From positions 1 to 57,419 of the forward strand of contig JACWEH010000004.1 in the NCBI GenBank assembly GCA_014653585.1: a stretch of 57,419 bases of DNA. The letters are read 5' to 3'. The DNA comes from Pelagibacterales bacterium SAG-MED38 (GTDB lineage Bacteria > Pseudomonadota > Alphaproteobacteria > Pelagibacterales > Pelagibacteraceae). This document shows, in pieces, positions 1 to 9,068 of this stretch (position 1 is the stretch's first letter; the number at the start of each line of letters is the position of its first letter). Under the pieces are notes generated by a model that made no database searches, had not been told where the DNA came from, and worked only from the letters and a program-made list of their open reading frames with translations. The position numbers and the translations under genes are program-made.

Positions 1-306
1 TTCTTTATTGATAGAAATGACAATCTCTATGTAAATGAAATTGCACCTAGAGTTCATAATTCTGGACATTTAACTATTAATGCATTTAATATTAGTCAAT
101 TTGAAAATCATGTAAGAGCTGTCTGTTCTTTAGAGCAAATTCCTTTAAAAAAATTACATAATGCAGAAATGGTTAATCTTATTGGTAATCAAATTACACC
201 TTTTAGACAAAATCTTAATCTAAATGATAATGAATTTTTTTTTGATTATCTTAAAAAAGAAATTAAAGAAAAAAGGAAAATGGGTCATTTAACCAAAATT
301 TTTTAA
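1..306 (+). CDS. purK: PurK C-terminal fragment (N5-carboxyaminoimidazole ribonucleotide synthase), cut by the window start
   Basis: This is the last 101 codons of an ATP-grasp enzyme that makes N5-CAIR from AIR, ATP and bicarbonate in purine synthesis. The reading frame is open from base 1, so the gene continues to the left. The conserved PurK signature NEIAPRVHNSGH is present, followed by ISQFENH, a MVNLIG segment and the typical ending GHLTKIF. The gene overlaps the next start (TAATG). The matching N-terminal part lies on the opposite strand at 6829-7503. About 30 residues between the two pieces are missing by comparison with E. coli PurK, so the lost breakpoint should sit only about 75-100 bp left of the window. 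The family call is firm; the reason for the split is discussed in the findings. Confidence 0.9.
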   Translation, partial: FFIDRNDNLYVNEIAPRVHNSGHLTINAFNISQFENHVRAVCSLEQIPLKKLHNAEMVNLIGNQITPFRQNLNLNDNEFFFDYLKKEIKEKRKMGHLTKIF

Positions 307-773
307 TGTTTAAAATAATTGAAGGAAACTTTGAAAATTCAGATGTAAGTGAGCTTCTAAGAAAGCATTTTTTAGAGCTTAAAGAGGCCTCACCTGAAGG
401 AAGTGCACATGTTCTTGATATCGAAGGTTTAAAAGTACCATCTATTAAGTTTTATAGTTTATGGGATAATAATAAATTAATAGGTTGTGGTGCTCTCAAA
501 ATTTTAGAAAAAGATCATGGTGAATTTAAATCAGTGAGATTACACGATGACTTTAGAAAAAAAGGTAATGGAATTAAACTTATCAATCATTTATTTGATG
601 AAGCTAAGAAATTGAATATCAAACGAATTAGTGTAGAGACGGGTGCTGGAATATTCTTTAAACCAGCAAGAAAATTATTTGATTTATGCGAATTTAAGCC
701 CTGTGAGCCATTTGCACACTATAAAAAAGATAAAAATTCAATTTATTTGTCAAAGTTAATAAACAACACTTAA
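306..773 (+). CDS. GNAT-family N-acetyltransferase
   Basis: This 155-residue protein has the GNAT fold. The acetyl-CoA binding motif A lies around residues 77-97, with the R-x-x-G-x-G pattern as RKKGNG. The ending has the FxxArxLfdxceFxPCxPFxxY pattern of the YjgM-like putative acetyltransferases. It starts inside the stop of purK (TAATG), so it is probably translated with the purine genes. The substrate cannot be told from sequence; these proteins acetylate amino groups of small molecules or proteins. No signal peptide is present, so it should act in the cytoplasm. Confidence 0.8.
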   Translation: MFKIIEGNFENSDVSELLRKHFLELKEASPEGSAHVLDIEGLKVPSIKFYSLWDNNKLIGCGALKILEKDHGEFKSVRLHDDFRKKGNGIKLINHLFDEAKKLNIKRISVETGAGIFFKPARKLFDLCEFKPCEPFAHYKKDKNSIYLSKLINNT

Positions 774-891
774 AATTAAAATTTGAATTTGTAATCTATT
801 TTGTTGACAAAACTGATTAAATTATAAAGAAATTCGTTATTACTTAATTTTAAGTAATATATTAACAAAACAATAAAGTAAGAAGAAAAAT

Positions 892-1098
892 ATGAGTCTA
901 CAAGGAAAAGTAAAATGGTTCAATCCGACCAAAGGTTTTGGTTTTATTGAAAGAGAAGATAAAGAAAAAGATGTGTTTGTACATGTTTCAGCGGTTAGAG
1001 ATGCTGGTATGAACGGTTTAGATGAGGGTCAAGCTTTGACTTTCGATGTTGAAGATGGTCCTAAAGGTCCTTCAGCAGTTAACTTAAAAACTGCATAA
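892..1098 (+). CDS. Cold-shock-domain protein, CspA family
   Basis: The product is a single cold-shock domain of 68 residues, the usual family length. Both RNA-binding motifs are present: RNP1 as KGFGFI near residues 14-19 and RNP2 as VFVHVS near 28-33. Such proteins bind single-stranded RNA or DNA and melt mRNA structure. The gene stands alone with a 118-bp upstream gap. A TTGACA hexamer sits at 804-809, but its spacing to the nearest -10-like hexamer is short, so the promoter is uncertain. AAGTAAGAAGAAA just before the ATG is a purine-rich ribosome-binding region. A strong hairpin follows the stop. Confidence 0.95.
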   Translation: MSLQGKVKWFNPTKGFGFIEREDKEKDVFVHVSAVRDAGMNGLDEGQALTFDVEDGPKGPSAVNLKTA

Positions 1099-1113
1099 TT
1101 TTCATTATATCAA

Positions 1114-1167
1114 TTATTGGCTATAATATTTGCAATTCGTTTTTATTTGCATAATTATAGCCAATAA
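1114..1167. terminator. Hairpin after the cold-shock gene
   Basis: A 14-bp perfect inverted repeat pairs 1114-1127 with 1154-1167 around a 26-nt loop; the core arm is ATTGGCTATAAT. It lies 16 bp after the cold-shock gene. No long T-tract follows, so it may end transcription only partly or protect the mRNA 3' end. Confidence 0.6.
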
Positions 1168-1198
1168 ACTAATTCATAATTAAACAATTAAATTTAAA

Positions 1199-1948
1199 AT
1201 GATAGGTATTTTAGGTGGTATGGGTACGCAGGCTGGCCTAGACTTTTGCAATAAACTCGCAATATTAAATAGAGGAAAAATAGACCAAGAATATCCACTT
1301 TTTGTACTTTTTAATAAATCTAATATTCCAGGACGGCCAGAGTCAATTGGTGTTCAGACAAAGAATTTATCTAATAAATCAAAAAATAAAAAAGTTGAGA
1401 AAAAATATTTATTAGTATTAAAAAGTTTATTACATGGATGTAAAGTGCTTAAAGAAAGTAAATGTAAATTTATTGTTATCCCTTGTAACACTGCTCATTA
1501 TTGGTATGAAGATTTAAAAAAAAAAATAAATTTGCCAATCGTCAACATGCCTAAAGAAGTATTCAATCATACGAAAAAAAAGTGTAAAAAAAACTCAACA
1601 ATTGGACTACTTGCAACAGAGGGTACATTAAAAACAGGTATATATAACAAATTTTTTGATAGTGACTATAATTTAATTTTTCCTAATAACTCTTTACAAA
1701 AAAATTCAGTAAATAAAGCCATCAAGCTTGTCAAAATGGGTAAAGTAAGGGAGGCAAGTAAAACAATAAAACCAGCGATTGAATTTTTAGTAAAAAAAAA
1801 ATGTAAAAAAATAATACTTGGTTGTACAGAATTACCTATAGCTATATTTGCATTTAAATCATTCCAAAAAATAAAAACTTCTAAGATATTTTTAGATCCT
1901 AATTTGATATTAGCAAATGCAGCAATGAGGAGATACCTCAAGAAATGA
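1199..1948 (+). CDS. Aspartate/glutamate racemase family protein
   Basis: This 249-residue protein has the Asp/Glu/hydantoin racemase fold. The two catalytic cysteines are visible, C96 in IPCNTAH and C209 in LGCTELP, and the N-terminus carries the family start GILGGMGTQAG. It would interconvert the L and D forms of an amino acid without a cofactor. Lysine tracts are common, as usual in very AT-rich genomes. The next gene starts inside its stop (ATGA), so the pair is probably translated together. The exact substrate (aspartate, glutamate or another) cannot be told. Confidence 0.85.
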   Translation: MIGILGGMGTQAGLDFCNKLAILNRGKIDQEYPLFVLFNKSNIPGRPESIGVQTKNLSNKSKNKKVEKKYLLVLKSLLHGCKVLKESKCKFIVIPCNTAHYWYEDLKKKINLPIVNMPKEVFNHTKKKCKKNSTIGLLATEGTLKTGIYNKFFDSDYNLIFPNNSLQKNSVNKAIKLVKMGKVREASKTIKPAIEFLVKKKCKKIILGCTELPIAIFAFKSFQKIKTSKIFLDPNLILANAAMRRYLKK

Positions 1949-2361
1949 GATCTAATGATAAGCCTTATATTTTACATGTTGCAGAAAAAATCTATCTAGA
2001 AATATCTACAATCAAAAATAAAAATAATAGTTTTTCAAATACTGATGCAATAGATACATTTATTGGATCGGAAACATATAATGAAATAAGTAGTGGTAAA
2101 TTTCATGATGAGTGGTTTAAACAGTTAGAAAATGAGAAAAAAAAAATACCTGATGAAACATTAAGATTACTCAAAATTCAAAGGCAAATGATGATCAAAC
2201 AATTAATTCAATATCCTGAACTTTATTACACCAAAAGCAACATTCCCTTAAAAATTTCACAACGTGCTTTTGATAATTTATGGAGAATGTGTGAGAGTTA
2301 TGAGCTGTGGTGTAAAGAGACCAATCAAAAAGAGTTAATATTATTAAATATTACAGATTAA
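1945..2361 (+). CDS. Hypothetical protein coupled to the racemase gene
   Basis: I do not recognise this 138-residue protein. It is soluble, charged and probably helical, with no signal peptide, no membrane segment and no cysteine cluster (two isolated Cys near the C-terminus, CESYELWC). It overlaps the racemase stop by 4 bp. It also overlaps, tail to tail, the 3' end of the gene on the other strand by 4 bp. The tight coupling suggests a role linked to the racemase, but nothing in the sequence says which. Confidence 0.6.
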   Translation: MRSNDKPYILHVAEKIYLEISTIKNKNNSFSNTDAIDTFIGSETYNEISSGKFHDEWFKQLENEKKKIPDETLRLLKIQRQMMIKQLIQYPELYYTKSNIPLKISQRAFDNLWRMCESYELWCKETNQKELILLNITD

Positions 2362-2747
2362 TTTTTTTTCTGAAGCCTCTTGTGTGTAAGTTTAATTCTT
2401 TTTTCAACTAAAAGAATTATGTCTTTATTTAGTTCTTTCACATTATTTTGTCTAACTATCTTTTGATGAGTTATATTTACTCGATGCTTAACTAGGTTTT
2501 TTAATTCTTTGTTAATATCATTCTTATAATTATTTTTTGAAACTTCCTCTTTAAGGTAACCTAATGAACTTTTTCCAGTTTTCTTTTTAAATTCATTATC
2601 AAGTATTATTTGTGCACTTGCTTTAAATACATTACCTGATGATGCAACCGTGAACGCTGGTCCTAAAAGACTTGCTACTTGAACGAAACCAGTCAAAAAC
2701 ACAAATGACATTAAAAAAAGGCAAATTTTTAAAGATCTTAAAATCAT
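2358..2747 (-). CDS. Hypothetical exported or membrane-anchored protein
   Basis: This 129-residue protein begins with a hydrophobic segment over residues 5-35, preceded by Arg and Lys, which fits a signal anchor or signal peptide. The rest is a lysine-rich helical region with repeated KELxxLVKHRVN / ELNKDIILLVEKRIKLTHKR-type blocks near residues 80-122. I recognise no domain. It converges with the preceding + strand gene with a 4-bp overlap, and its 5' side faces the EamA-type transporter gene across a 112-bp gap. Confidence 0.55.
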   Translation of the reverse strand: MILRSLKICLFLMSFVFLTGFVQVASLLGPAFTVASSGNVFKASAQIILDNEFKKKTGKSSLGYLKEEVSKNNYKNDINKELKNLVKHRVNITHQKIVRQNNVKELNKDIILLVEKRIKLTHKRLQKKN

Positions 2748-2859
2748 ATCTATAAGCTATTTGATTTGCTAGATTGTCTCAATTAAATAATTGTCCAAAA
2801 TAAGCTTTAATATTCAAAAGAATATTGATAATTGACTTAATTTCATAACGTTTTTAAGC

Positions 2860-3636
2860 ATGGTAAAAATATTCCCATTTATATTTATAATTCTCTGGTC
2901 TTCAGCATTTATAACAACAAAGCCAATAATAGATAATAGCAACCCTTTTTCTGCATTAGCCTTTAGATTTTTTTTGGTTGCGATAGGTTTTTACTTATTT
3001 TCAGTTTATTCGAAGTGCTCAATTATAATTAATAGAAGGAACTTAATTGAGTCTTTTTTTAGTGGAGTTCTTTTTCATGGTCTCTATTTAGGTGGTGTCT
3101 TTTATTCTATATCAATTGGTATGCCCACTGGTATAGCTGCATTGATAGTTACCCTACAACCAATTCTTACAAATTTATTAAGCGGACCCATACTCGGTGA
3201 GGAGATAACTATCAAGCAATGGTTCGGCGTTTTACTTGGATTTGTTGGTGCTGGATTAGTATTAGGTTTAGACGTTGGTTCAGGAATACCTTTGTTAGGA
3301 TTAATTGCAACGTTAATTGCATTAATTGCAATTACTGCATCGACTATTTGGCAAAAAAAATTAAGTGGTAACTTACCTTTGCCTGTTAGCAATTTTTATC
3401 AAGCAGTTGGTGGGTGTATATTTCATATATTAGTAATAATTTTTTTTGTTGAACCATATATTGAGTTCTCTCAAACATTTATTATCGCAATGGGTCATCA
3501 AATATTTCTAGTATCATTTGGTGCATTCACAATATTAATGTATTTAATTAAAAATAATTCAGCAAGTAAGACTGTTTCAGTTTTTTTTTTAATTCCTGCT
3601 ACCTCAGCTTTCATGGCCTGGTTTTTTTTTGAATGA
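2860..3636 (+). CDS. EamA/DMT-superfamily transporter, frameshifted near its 3' end
   Basis: The product is a drug/metabolite-type transporter with about nine visible membrane segments, including the first EamA repeat with the PTGIAALIVTLQPILTNLL-like pore segment near residues 88-108. The frame stops at 3636 right after a run of nine T (3622-3630). Reading one T fewer continues as NENLTIIDILGFFI and on to IGVYIATRD with a stop at 3707-3709, which is the usual last helix of the family. So the intact gene would span 2860-3709. This is a real frameshift, a phase-variable tract or a sequencing error. It probably exports or imports a small metabolite; substrate unknown. Confidence 0.8.
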   Translation: MVKIFPFIFIILWSSAFITTKPIIDNSNPFSALAFRFFLVAIGFYLFSVYSKCSIIINRRNLIESFFSGVLFHGLYLGGVFYSISIGMPTGIAALIVTLQPILTNLLSGPILGEEITIKQWFGVLLGFVGAGLVLGLDVGSGIPLLGLIATLIALIAITASTIWQKKLSGNLPLPVSNFYQAVGGCIFHILVIIFFVEPYIEFSQTFIIAMGHQIFLVSFGAFTILMYLIKNNSASKTVSVFFLIPATSAFMAWFFFE

Positions 3637-3768
3637 AAACTTAACAATTATAGATATTTTAGGTTTTTTTATTACTTCTATAGGTGTTTATATTGCTACA
3701 AGAGATTAAAATTATTATATTTTATTTAAATTACTTAAAAGATATACAATCAGAAGTTTAAAGTAAAA

Positions 3769-5460
3769 ATGGTTATGGCTAAATATAAATCAGATATTGA
3801 AATTGCTCGAAAAGCTAAAATGAAGCCCATAAATAAAATTTTAGCTAAAATAAAAGTTCCTGACAAGAGTAGCGCATTTAGCCCAATGGGCAGGCATATA
3901 GCAAAAATTAATTTTGAGTTTTTAGATAAACTTAAGAAAAAAAAAGATGGTAACTTAATTTTGGTTACTGCGATTACACCTACACCAGCTGGGGAGGGAA
4001 AAACTACCACCTCTGTTGGTTTAAGTGATGGATTAAATAAAATCGGAAAAAAATCAATTGTTTGCCTTAGAGAACCAAGTTTGGGCCCCTCGTTTGGGAT
4101 GAAGGGTGGTGCTGCTGGAGGTGGTTATGCACAGGTAGTTCCAATGGAACAGATCAACTTGCATTTTACGGGTGACTTTCATGCAATTACATCAGCACAT
4201 AATCTGCTATCAGCTTTAATTGATAATCATATTTATTGGGGAAATAAACTTAACATAGATGAAAAAAGAATTGTCTGGAAGCGTGTGATGGATATGAATG
4301 ATCGTGCATTACGATTTATTGAAATAAATACAAGTGGAGTCGCAAAAGATCATAAAAGATTTGATGGGTTTGATATCACAGTTGCATCTGAAGTGATGGC
4401 AATTTTTTGTCTCTCTAATGACTTAAAAGATTTGGAAAATAAAATTGGTAACATTACATTTGCTTATGATAAAGATGGAAAGCCATTATATGCAAGAGAT
4501 CTTGATGCTCACGGTCCTATGACTGTTTTGCTCAAAGAGGCAATTAGGCCTAACGTAACACAAAGCTTAGAAAATAACCCTGCAATTATTCATGGAGGTC
4601 CCTTTGCAAATATTGCTCATGGGTGTAATACAGTTATTGCGACTAAAGCAGCTTTAAAATTGTCTGATTATGTGGTTACAGAAGCAGGTTTTGGTGCTGA
4701 TCTTGGAGCTGAAAAATTTTTAAATATCAAATGTAGAAAATCAGGTTTAGTCCCAAGTTGTGTTGTAATCGTGGCAACTGTAAGGGCTTTAAAAATGCAT
4801 GGTGGTGTTGAAAAAGAGGATTTAAAAAAAGAGGACATCAATGCTTTAAAAAAAGGTTTGGTAAACTTAGACAGGCATATATCTAATATAAAAAAATTTG
4901 GTTTAGAACCAATTGTAGCGATTAATCATTTTGCACTTGATACATCTAAAGAGGTAAAGACTGTTTTAAATTTTTGTAAAGATAAAAAAGTTGAGGTAAG
5001 TGAATGTAAACACTGGGCTAAAGGTGGAAAGGGCGCAAGCGATCTAGCAAAAAAAGTTGTAAAAATTTGTAAAAAGAAAAAAAGTAAATTTAACTTCTTG
5101 TATAAAGATAATCTTAAATTATGGGATAAAATTGAATTGATTGCAAAAAAAATTTACAGAGCTGGTAGAATTACTGCAAGTAATGAAGTTATAAAGGAAT
5201 TGGATAAATTTGAAAATAATGGACACGGACATTTACCTGTTTGTATAGCTAAGACTCAATATAGTTTTTCTACTGACCCAAAACTTAAAGGTGCTCCATC
5301 AAATCATGAAATACCAATTAGAGAAGTGAGACTGTCATCAGGGGCAGAATTTGTAGTTATCATCTGTGGGTCAGTAATGACAATGCCAGGACTACCAAAA
5401 GTACCCGCGGCAAATAAAATTAAATTGAATAAAAAAGGTGAGATAGACGGACTGTTTTAA
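3769..5460 (+). CDS. fhs: Formate--tetrahydrofolate ligase
   Basis: This 563-residue enzyme joins formate to tetrahydrofolate using ATP, giving 10-formyl-THF for purine synthesis or, in reverse, gaining ATP from C1 oxidation. The P-loop [10 protein letters not shown] lies at residues 71-80, followed by the family motifs [20 protein letters not shown] and HFTGDFHAI. Length and end agree with the family. The start could be ATG at 3769 or 3775. It sits near purine genes and, in the same window, several methyl-THF-producing genes, so it links both demands on the folate pool. Confidence 0.97.
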   Translation: MVMAKYKSDIEIARKAKMKPINKILAKIKVPDKSSAFSPMGRHIAKINFEFLDKLKKKKDGNLILVTAITPTPAGEGKTTTSVGLSDGLNKIGKKSIVCLREPSLGPSFGMKGGAAGGGYAQVVPMEQINLHFTGDFHAITSAHNLLSALIDNHIYWGNKLNIDEKRIVWKRVMDMNDRALRFIEINTSGVAKDHKRFDGFDITVASEVMAIFCLSNDLKDLENKIGNITFAYDKDGKPLYARDLDAHGPMTVLLKEAIRPNVTQSLENNPAIIHGGPFANIAHGCNTVIATKAALKLSDYVVTEAGFGADLGAEKFLNIKCRKSGLVPSCVVIVATVRALKMHGGVEKEDLKKEDINALKKGLVNLDRHISNIKKFGLEPIVAINHFALDTSKEVKTVLNFCKDKKVEVSECKHWAKGGKGASDLAKKVVKICKKKKSKFNFLYKDNLKLWDKIELIAKKIYRAGRITASNEVIKELDKFENNGHGHLPVCIAKTQYSFSTDPKLKGAPSNHEIPIREVRLSSGAEFVVIICGSVMTMPGLPKVPAANKIKLNKKGEIDGLF

Positions 5461-5477
5461 TCTAATTTTATAACAAA

Positions 5478-6428
5478 TTAAATTTTTTTGTTATTTATGA
5501 TCGTTTTCAACAAATGATACATTAATGGGATTTTTTTTTTATCAATCTTTCTTAAGACATAAGGGGCAATTTCTCTAACAAGTTGTTCACCCTCTAAAGT
5601 ATCTCTGGGCATAAATTTTTTTTTTGCTGCTGCAAAGGTAAGACCTTTACCAAGAAAATCTCCCATTTTACTATTTCTTCCACCTATAGCACTTACGTAT
5701 AAGTCGCCGATACCTGCTAGCCCAAATATTGTTGACGCGTCTCCTTTAAAATATTTAATTAAAAATTTCATCTCATTAACACTTTTTTGAAATAAATCTG
5801 ACTCAGCGTTTAAATTTTGACCTGTACCAATAACCATTGCATATATATTTTTAATTGCTGAAGAAATTTCAATACCAATAGTATCTTTTGAAAATTCAGT
5901 TAAATAATATTTGGTAGATATAAGTTTTCCAATCCATTCAGCTATTTTAATATTTTTATTAGCAACAACCACACTAGTCTTATTCTTTTTGGCTAATTCT
6001 TTAGCTAAACAAGGTCCTTTTAATACTGATACATTTGATGCGTTATAATTATTTTTTAATAAATCTGAAATTGTTAAAATTTTTTTCTTTTTTTTATCAT
6101 ACTTTAATCCTTTAGTAAGTACTAACAAAGGGGTTTTAATACTCGAATCTTTTAATTCTTTTCCAATAAAATCTATACCAGCAAGACTAAGTGCAATTAC
6201 TATTAAATCAAATCTTTTCTTATATATATCTTTTGAATAATTAATAAATTTTAATTTTTTTGGAAGATTAAGCTTTAAAGATGGATGAAACTTTTTCTTT
6301 GAGGCTAGATTTTTAATAAAAATTTTATTGTATGGCTCTGTGATAGTAACAAGATTATTGTTTTCCAAACAAGGAATTGAAAAGGCAGAACCCATGGCTC
6401 CACCACCAATAATCAATATTTTACTCAT
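5478..6428 (-). CDS. gpsA: NAD(P)H-dependent glycerol-3-phosphate dehydrogenase
   Basis: This 316-residue enzyme reduces dihydroxyacetone phosphate to sn-glycerol-3-phosphate for phospholipids. The Rossmann motif GGGAMGSAF is at residues 8-16, followed by KGLKYD, the conserved SVLKGPCLAKELA segment, the catalytic lysine region EISSAIKNIYAM and GLAGIGDLYVS. It converges with fhs across 17 bp and has its own 176-bp upstream region. The family is certain. Confidence 0.95.
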   Translation of the reverse strand: MSKILIIGGGAMGSAFSIPCLENNNLVTITEPYNKIFIKNLASKKKFHPSLKLNLPKKLKFINYSKDIYKKRFDLIVIALSLAGIDFIGKELKDSSIKTPLLVLTKGLKYDKKKKKILTISDLLKNNYNASNVSVLKGPCLAKELAKKNKTSVVVANKNIKIAEWIGKLISTKYYLTEFSKDTIGIEISSAIKNIYAMVIGTGQNLNAESDLFQKSVNEMKFLIKYFKGDASTIFGLAGIGDLYVSAIGGRNSKMGDFLGKGLTFAAAKKKFMPRDTLEGEQLVREIAPYVLRKIDKKKIPLMYHLLKTIINNKKI

Positions 6429-6604
6429 ATAATTTTATTAAATTTAACAATTATAAACATTTCAACTAACACTCGAACGAAGCTTAACATAGAATTTCTA
6501 AATATAAAATTACTTATAATTTATATTAATATAGGTTTATTTATACTTTAAATATAAAAAAATTTGTCGTTAATGATAAATTAATTTTAGCTTAAAAATT
6601 TAAA

Positions 6605-6883
6605 ATGCAAAATCATAAATTTAAATTTACTGAATTTTTACTAAATAAAAATTATAATTTTAGTAGGGATTCTGTTTTAAAATACTTACCATCACATTTA
6701 TTAATTGATGCGTACAAATGTATATCAAAATGGGAGGGCTATCGACCCACCCCTTTGTTAAATTTAACTAAACTAAATAAGGATTTAAAACTTAATAATA
6801 TATTTTACAAAGACGAGTCAAAAAGATTTTACTTAAAATCTTTTAAAGCTTTAGGTGGGATTTTAGATCTTTTTAAAATTTGA
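6605..6883 (+). CDS. Diaminopropionate ammonia-lyase, 5' fragment joined to antisense purK
   Basis: Residues 1-85 match the N-terminus of PLP-dependent diaminopropionate ammonia-lyases (E. coli YgeX/DpaL type): YRPTPLLNLTKLNKDL, the KDESKRF motif and SFKALGG, which contains the lysine that binds PLP. Real homology ends at about 6855-6860. The last few codons are only the complement of purK and then a stop. The missing C-terminal three quarters are not in the window. The complete enzyme splits 2,3-diaminopropionate to pyruvate and ammonia. The break is the junction of an inversion or chimera, not ordinary decay, since the coding sequence up to it is clean. Confidence 0.8.
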   Translation: MQNHKFKFTEFLLNKNYNFSRDSVLKYLPSHLLIDAYKCISKWEGYRPTPLLNLTKLNKDLKLNNIFYKDESKRFYLKSFKALGGILDLFKI

Positions 6884-7503
6884 TTTTCATGAGTATTTTC
6901 TATTGCTTCATAAATTTCATATTTGTTATTCCCAAATCTTGTGATTATTACAGAAATTTCTTTTTTTAACCTAACTAATTTTTCAAGAATATATTCTTTT
7001 GAAAAATCAATATTCAATTCATTTAATTCATTTAATGATTTAATTGGATATTGACCTTTTCCATCATAACCCATGGTTACTGTTTTTAAAATTCCTGGCA
7101 AAAAATCATTAAGCGAGTCTAAATCTGACTTTTTTTCTATACTAACATATCTTGTTGTTCTAATGTTTAACTTATTAACAAAATCCTTTTCAGCCAAGCG
7201 ATGTTGTATCAATCTATTTACAGATGGTTTTGGATTAACTGTTTTTGATTTATTAATTTCGTTTAAAGTTTCATATGGAATATTTTCAAATTCATAAGTA
7301 ATTATATCTACTTTCTTTACAAATTCCTCAACTTTATTTTTATCCTTGTAATTCCCAAACACGAATTCATCGCAAAAATTTTGTGCAGGTGAATCTTGAT
7401 CATCAGAATAAATTATAGTTTTAATATTTAATTTTTTAGCAGCAAGGGATAACATGCTGCCTAATTGTCCACCACCAAGAATTCCTAATCTAATTTCTGA
7501 CAT
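6829..7503 (-). CDS. purK: PurK N-terminal fragment (N5-CAIR synthase), broken at its 3' end
   Basis: The first about 215 residues are clear PurK: the nucleotide-binding start LGILGGGQLGSML, then ITYEFENIP, NRLAEKDF-type region and the ATP-grasp segment TVTMGYDGKGQ. Homology ends after ILKRSKIP at about 6855-6860; the remaining residues are antisense to the ammonia-lyase fragment. The true start is the ATG at 7503; an upstream TTG at 7506 is less likely. It lies 4 bp after purE in the same direction, the normal purEK order. The missing C-terminal part is at 1-306 on the other strand. Confidence 0.9.
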   Translation of the reverse strand: MSEIRLGILGGGQLGSMLSLAAKKLNIKTIIYSDDQDSPAQNFCDEFVFGNYKDKNKVEEFVKKVDIITYEFENIPYETLNEINKSKTVNPKPSVNRLIQHRLAEKDFVNKLNIRTTRYVSIEKKSDLDSLNDFLPGILKTVTMGYDGKGQYPIKSLNELNELNIDFSKEYILEKLVRLKKEISVIITRFGNNKYEIYEAIENTHENQILKRSKIPPKALKDFK

Positions 7504-7507
7504 CAAA

Positions 7508-7999
7508 TTATTTTGGATTTTTTTTTACTGACTTTGTTTGAGAAATTCTCCAACTTTTAAGTTTAGATTTAACAATAGGATTATTATTTGATATAATTGA
7601 TGCTGCAAGTATAGCTGCATTTATTGCTCCATCTTCTCCTATAGCCAACGTTCCTACAGGAATTCCTTTGGGCATTTGCACAATGGACAATAAACTATCT
7701 AAACCCTTAAGTTTTTTACTTTCAATAGGCACACCTAACACCGGTATTTGAGTTAGAGCTGCAATCATCCCTGGTAAATGTGCAGAGCCACCAGCACCTG
7801 CTATAATTACACCAATATTATTTTTTTCAGCTATTAGTGCATACTCATACATACTTTTAGGTGTTCTATGGGCTGAAATAATTTTAACTTCGAAAGGAAC
7901 ATTAAGTATTTTAAGTATCTTTTTTGCTAATTTCATTGTTCTGAAATCAGATTGACTTCCCATAACAATAGAAACTTTTAAATTTTTTTTTTTGTTCAT
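7508..7999 (-). CDS. purE: N5-carboxyaminoimidazole ribonucleotide mutase
   Basis: The 163-residue class I PurE converts N5-CAIR to CAIR, the step after PurK. All family signatures are present: GSQSDFRTMK, SAHRTPKSM and AGGSAHLPGMIAALT, then GVPIESK. It is the first gene of the purE-purK unit, whose second gene is broken at about 6857. A 100-bp gap separates it from the divergent dipeptidase gene. Confidence 0.97.
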   Translation of the reverse strand: MNKKKNLKVSIVMGSQSDFRTMKLAKKILKILNVPFEVKIISAHRTPKSMYEYALIAEKNNIGVIIAGAGGSAHLPGMIAALTQIPVLGVPIESKKLKGLDSLLSIVQMPKGIPVGTLAIGEDGAINAAILAASIISNNNPIVKSKLKSWRISQTKSVKKNPK

Positions 8000-8099
8000 G
8001 AACTTGTTTATTAAAACTTTATTTCAAAAATTTCTTGAAATTTCAATAAATTAATAGAAATTCAATTACATATTGATATGCTTGAATATAAATGAATTC

Positions 8100-9065
8100 A
8101 TGAAATTTAAAATCGACAATTTACAGTATTGCAATTGGTCCAGAAATGTATTTGAGATTAATAGAGAAGCTAAATTAGATGCTGTTCATGTGACCATTGT
8201 TTATCATGAGGATTATGATGAATTTTTAGATGAAATTAAAAAATGGCAAAAACTTTTTGATGAAAATTCGGACTTAATTTTTCATGGAACAAGCCACAAA
8301 GATATTGAAAAAGCTCAATTAGAGAAAAAAACTGCAATTTTTTTTGGATTCCAAAATTGTTCTCCAATTGAAGATGATATTCGTTTAGTTGAAAAAATTC
8401 ATAATTTAGGATGTCGTTTTATGCAACTAACCTATAATAACCAATCACTTCTTGCGACTGGTTGTTATGAAAAAAATGATAGCGGAGTTACTAATTTTGG
8501 ACGAGAAGTAATAAAGGAAATGAATAGAGTTGGGATTGTAATTGATATGTCTCACTCTGCCGAAAAAAGCACTTTAGACGCGATTGATATAAGTGAAAAA
8601 CCAATAGCAATTACTCACGCAAACCCAAGTTTTTGGCATGCTGCTAAAAGAAATAAATCTAATAATTTGCTAAAAGTTTTAAGTGATAGCGGTGGAATGT
8701 TGGGTCTTTCGTTGTATCCACATCATTTAAAAGATAACACAAATTGTTCTTTGGAGAGTTTTTGTGAAATGGCAGCCAGAACATCTGAAGTAATGGGTGT
8801 TAAAAATATCGGTATTGGATCTGATCTTTGCCTAAATCAACCTAACAAAATTGTTGAATGGATGAGGAATGGCACATGGTCTAGGAATAAAAATTATGGT
8901 GAAGGCTCAAAAAACAAACCTGGTTTTCCTAAACAACCAGATTGGTTTCAAGATTCAAGGGGTTTTTTAAATTTAGAAAGAGGTTTAAAAAAAGTTGGAT
9001 TTTCAGAAATAGAAACCGATGGGATACTTGGTAATAATTGGTATAATTTTTATAAAAATATTTAA
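8100..9065 (+). CDS. M19-family (renal/membrane) dipeptidase
   Basis: This protein of about 321 residues belongs to the zinc-dependent peptidase M19 family. It shows the IDMSHSAEKST motif, the metal region PIAITHANPS and the NIGIGSD motif near the C-terminus. The usual N-terminal DxHxD metal motif is replaced by AVHVTIVYHED, as in a marine alphaproteobacterial subgroup (my recollection), so the exact metal site is uncertain. The ATG at 8100 is preferred over an upstream TTG at 8073. It is followed after 3 bp by a large uncharacterised gene and then DUF3726, and the three look like one operon. The substrate may be a dipeptide or a related cyclic or lactam compound. Confidence 0.85.
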   Translation: MKFKIDNLQYCNWSRNVFEINREAKLDAVHVTIVYHEDYDEFLDEIKKWQKLFDENSDLIFHGTSHKDIEKAQLEKKTAIFFGFQNCSPIEDDIRLVEKIHNLGCRFMQLTYNNQSLLATGCYEKNDSGVTNFGREVIKEMNRVGIVIDMSHSAEKSTLDAIDISEKPIAITHANPSFWHAAKRNKSNNLLKVLSDSGGMLGLSLYPHHLKDNTNCSLESFCEMAARTSEVMGVKNIGIGSDLCLNQPNKIVEWMRNGTWSRNKNYGEGSKNKPGFPKQPDWFQDSRGFLNLERGLKKVGFSEIETDGILGNNWYNFYKNI

Positions 9066-9068
9066 ATA

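Noticed and set aside
804..828. Sigma-70 promoter of the cold-shock gene
   Set aside because: TTGACA and TATAAA are present but only 13 bp apart, too short for a standard promoter, so I did not list it as a feature.
1666..1941. Minus-strand open frame inside the racemase gene
   Set aside because: It lies entirely antisense to a protein with both catalytic cysteines and has no motif of its own.
6600..7000. Insertion sequence at the purK junction
   Set aside because: No transposase, terminal repeats or target duplication is visible; only two gene fragments meet.
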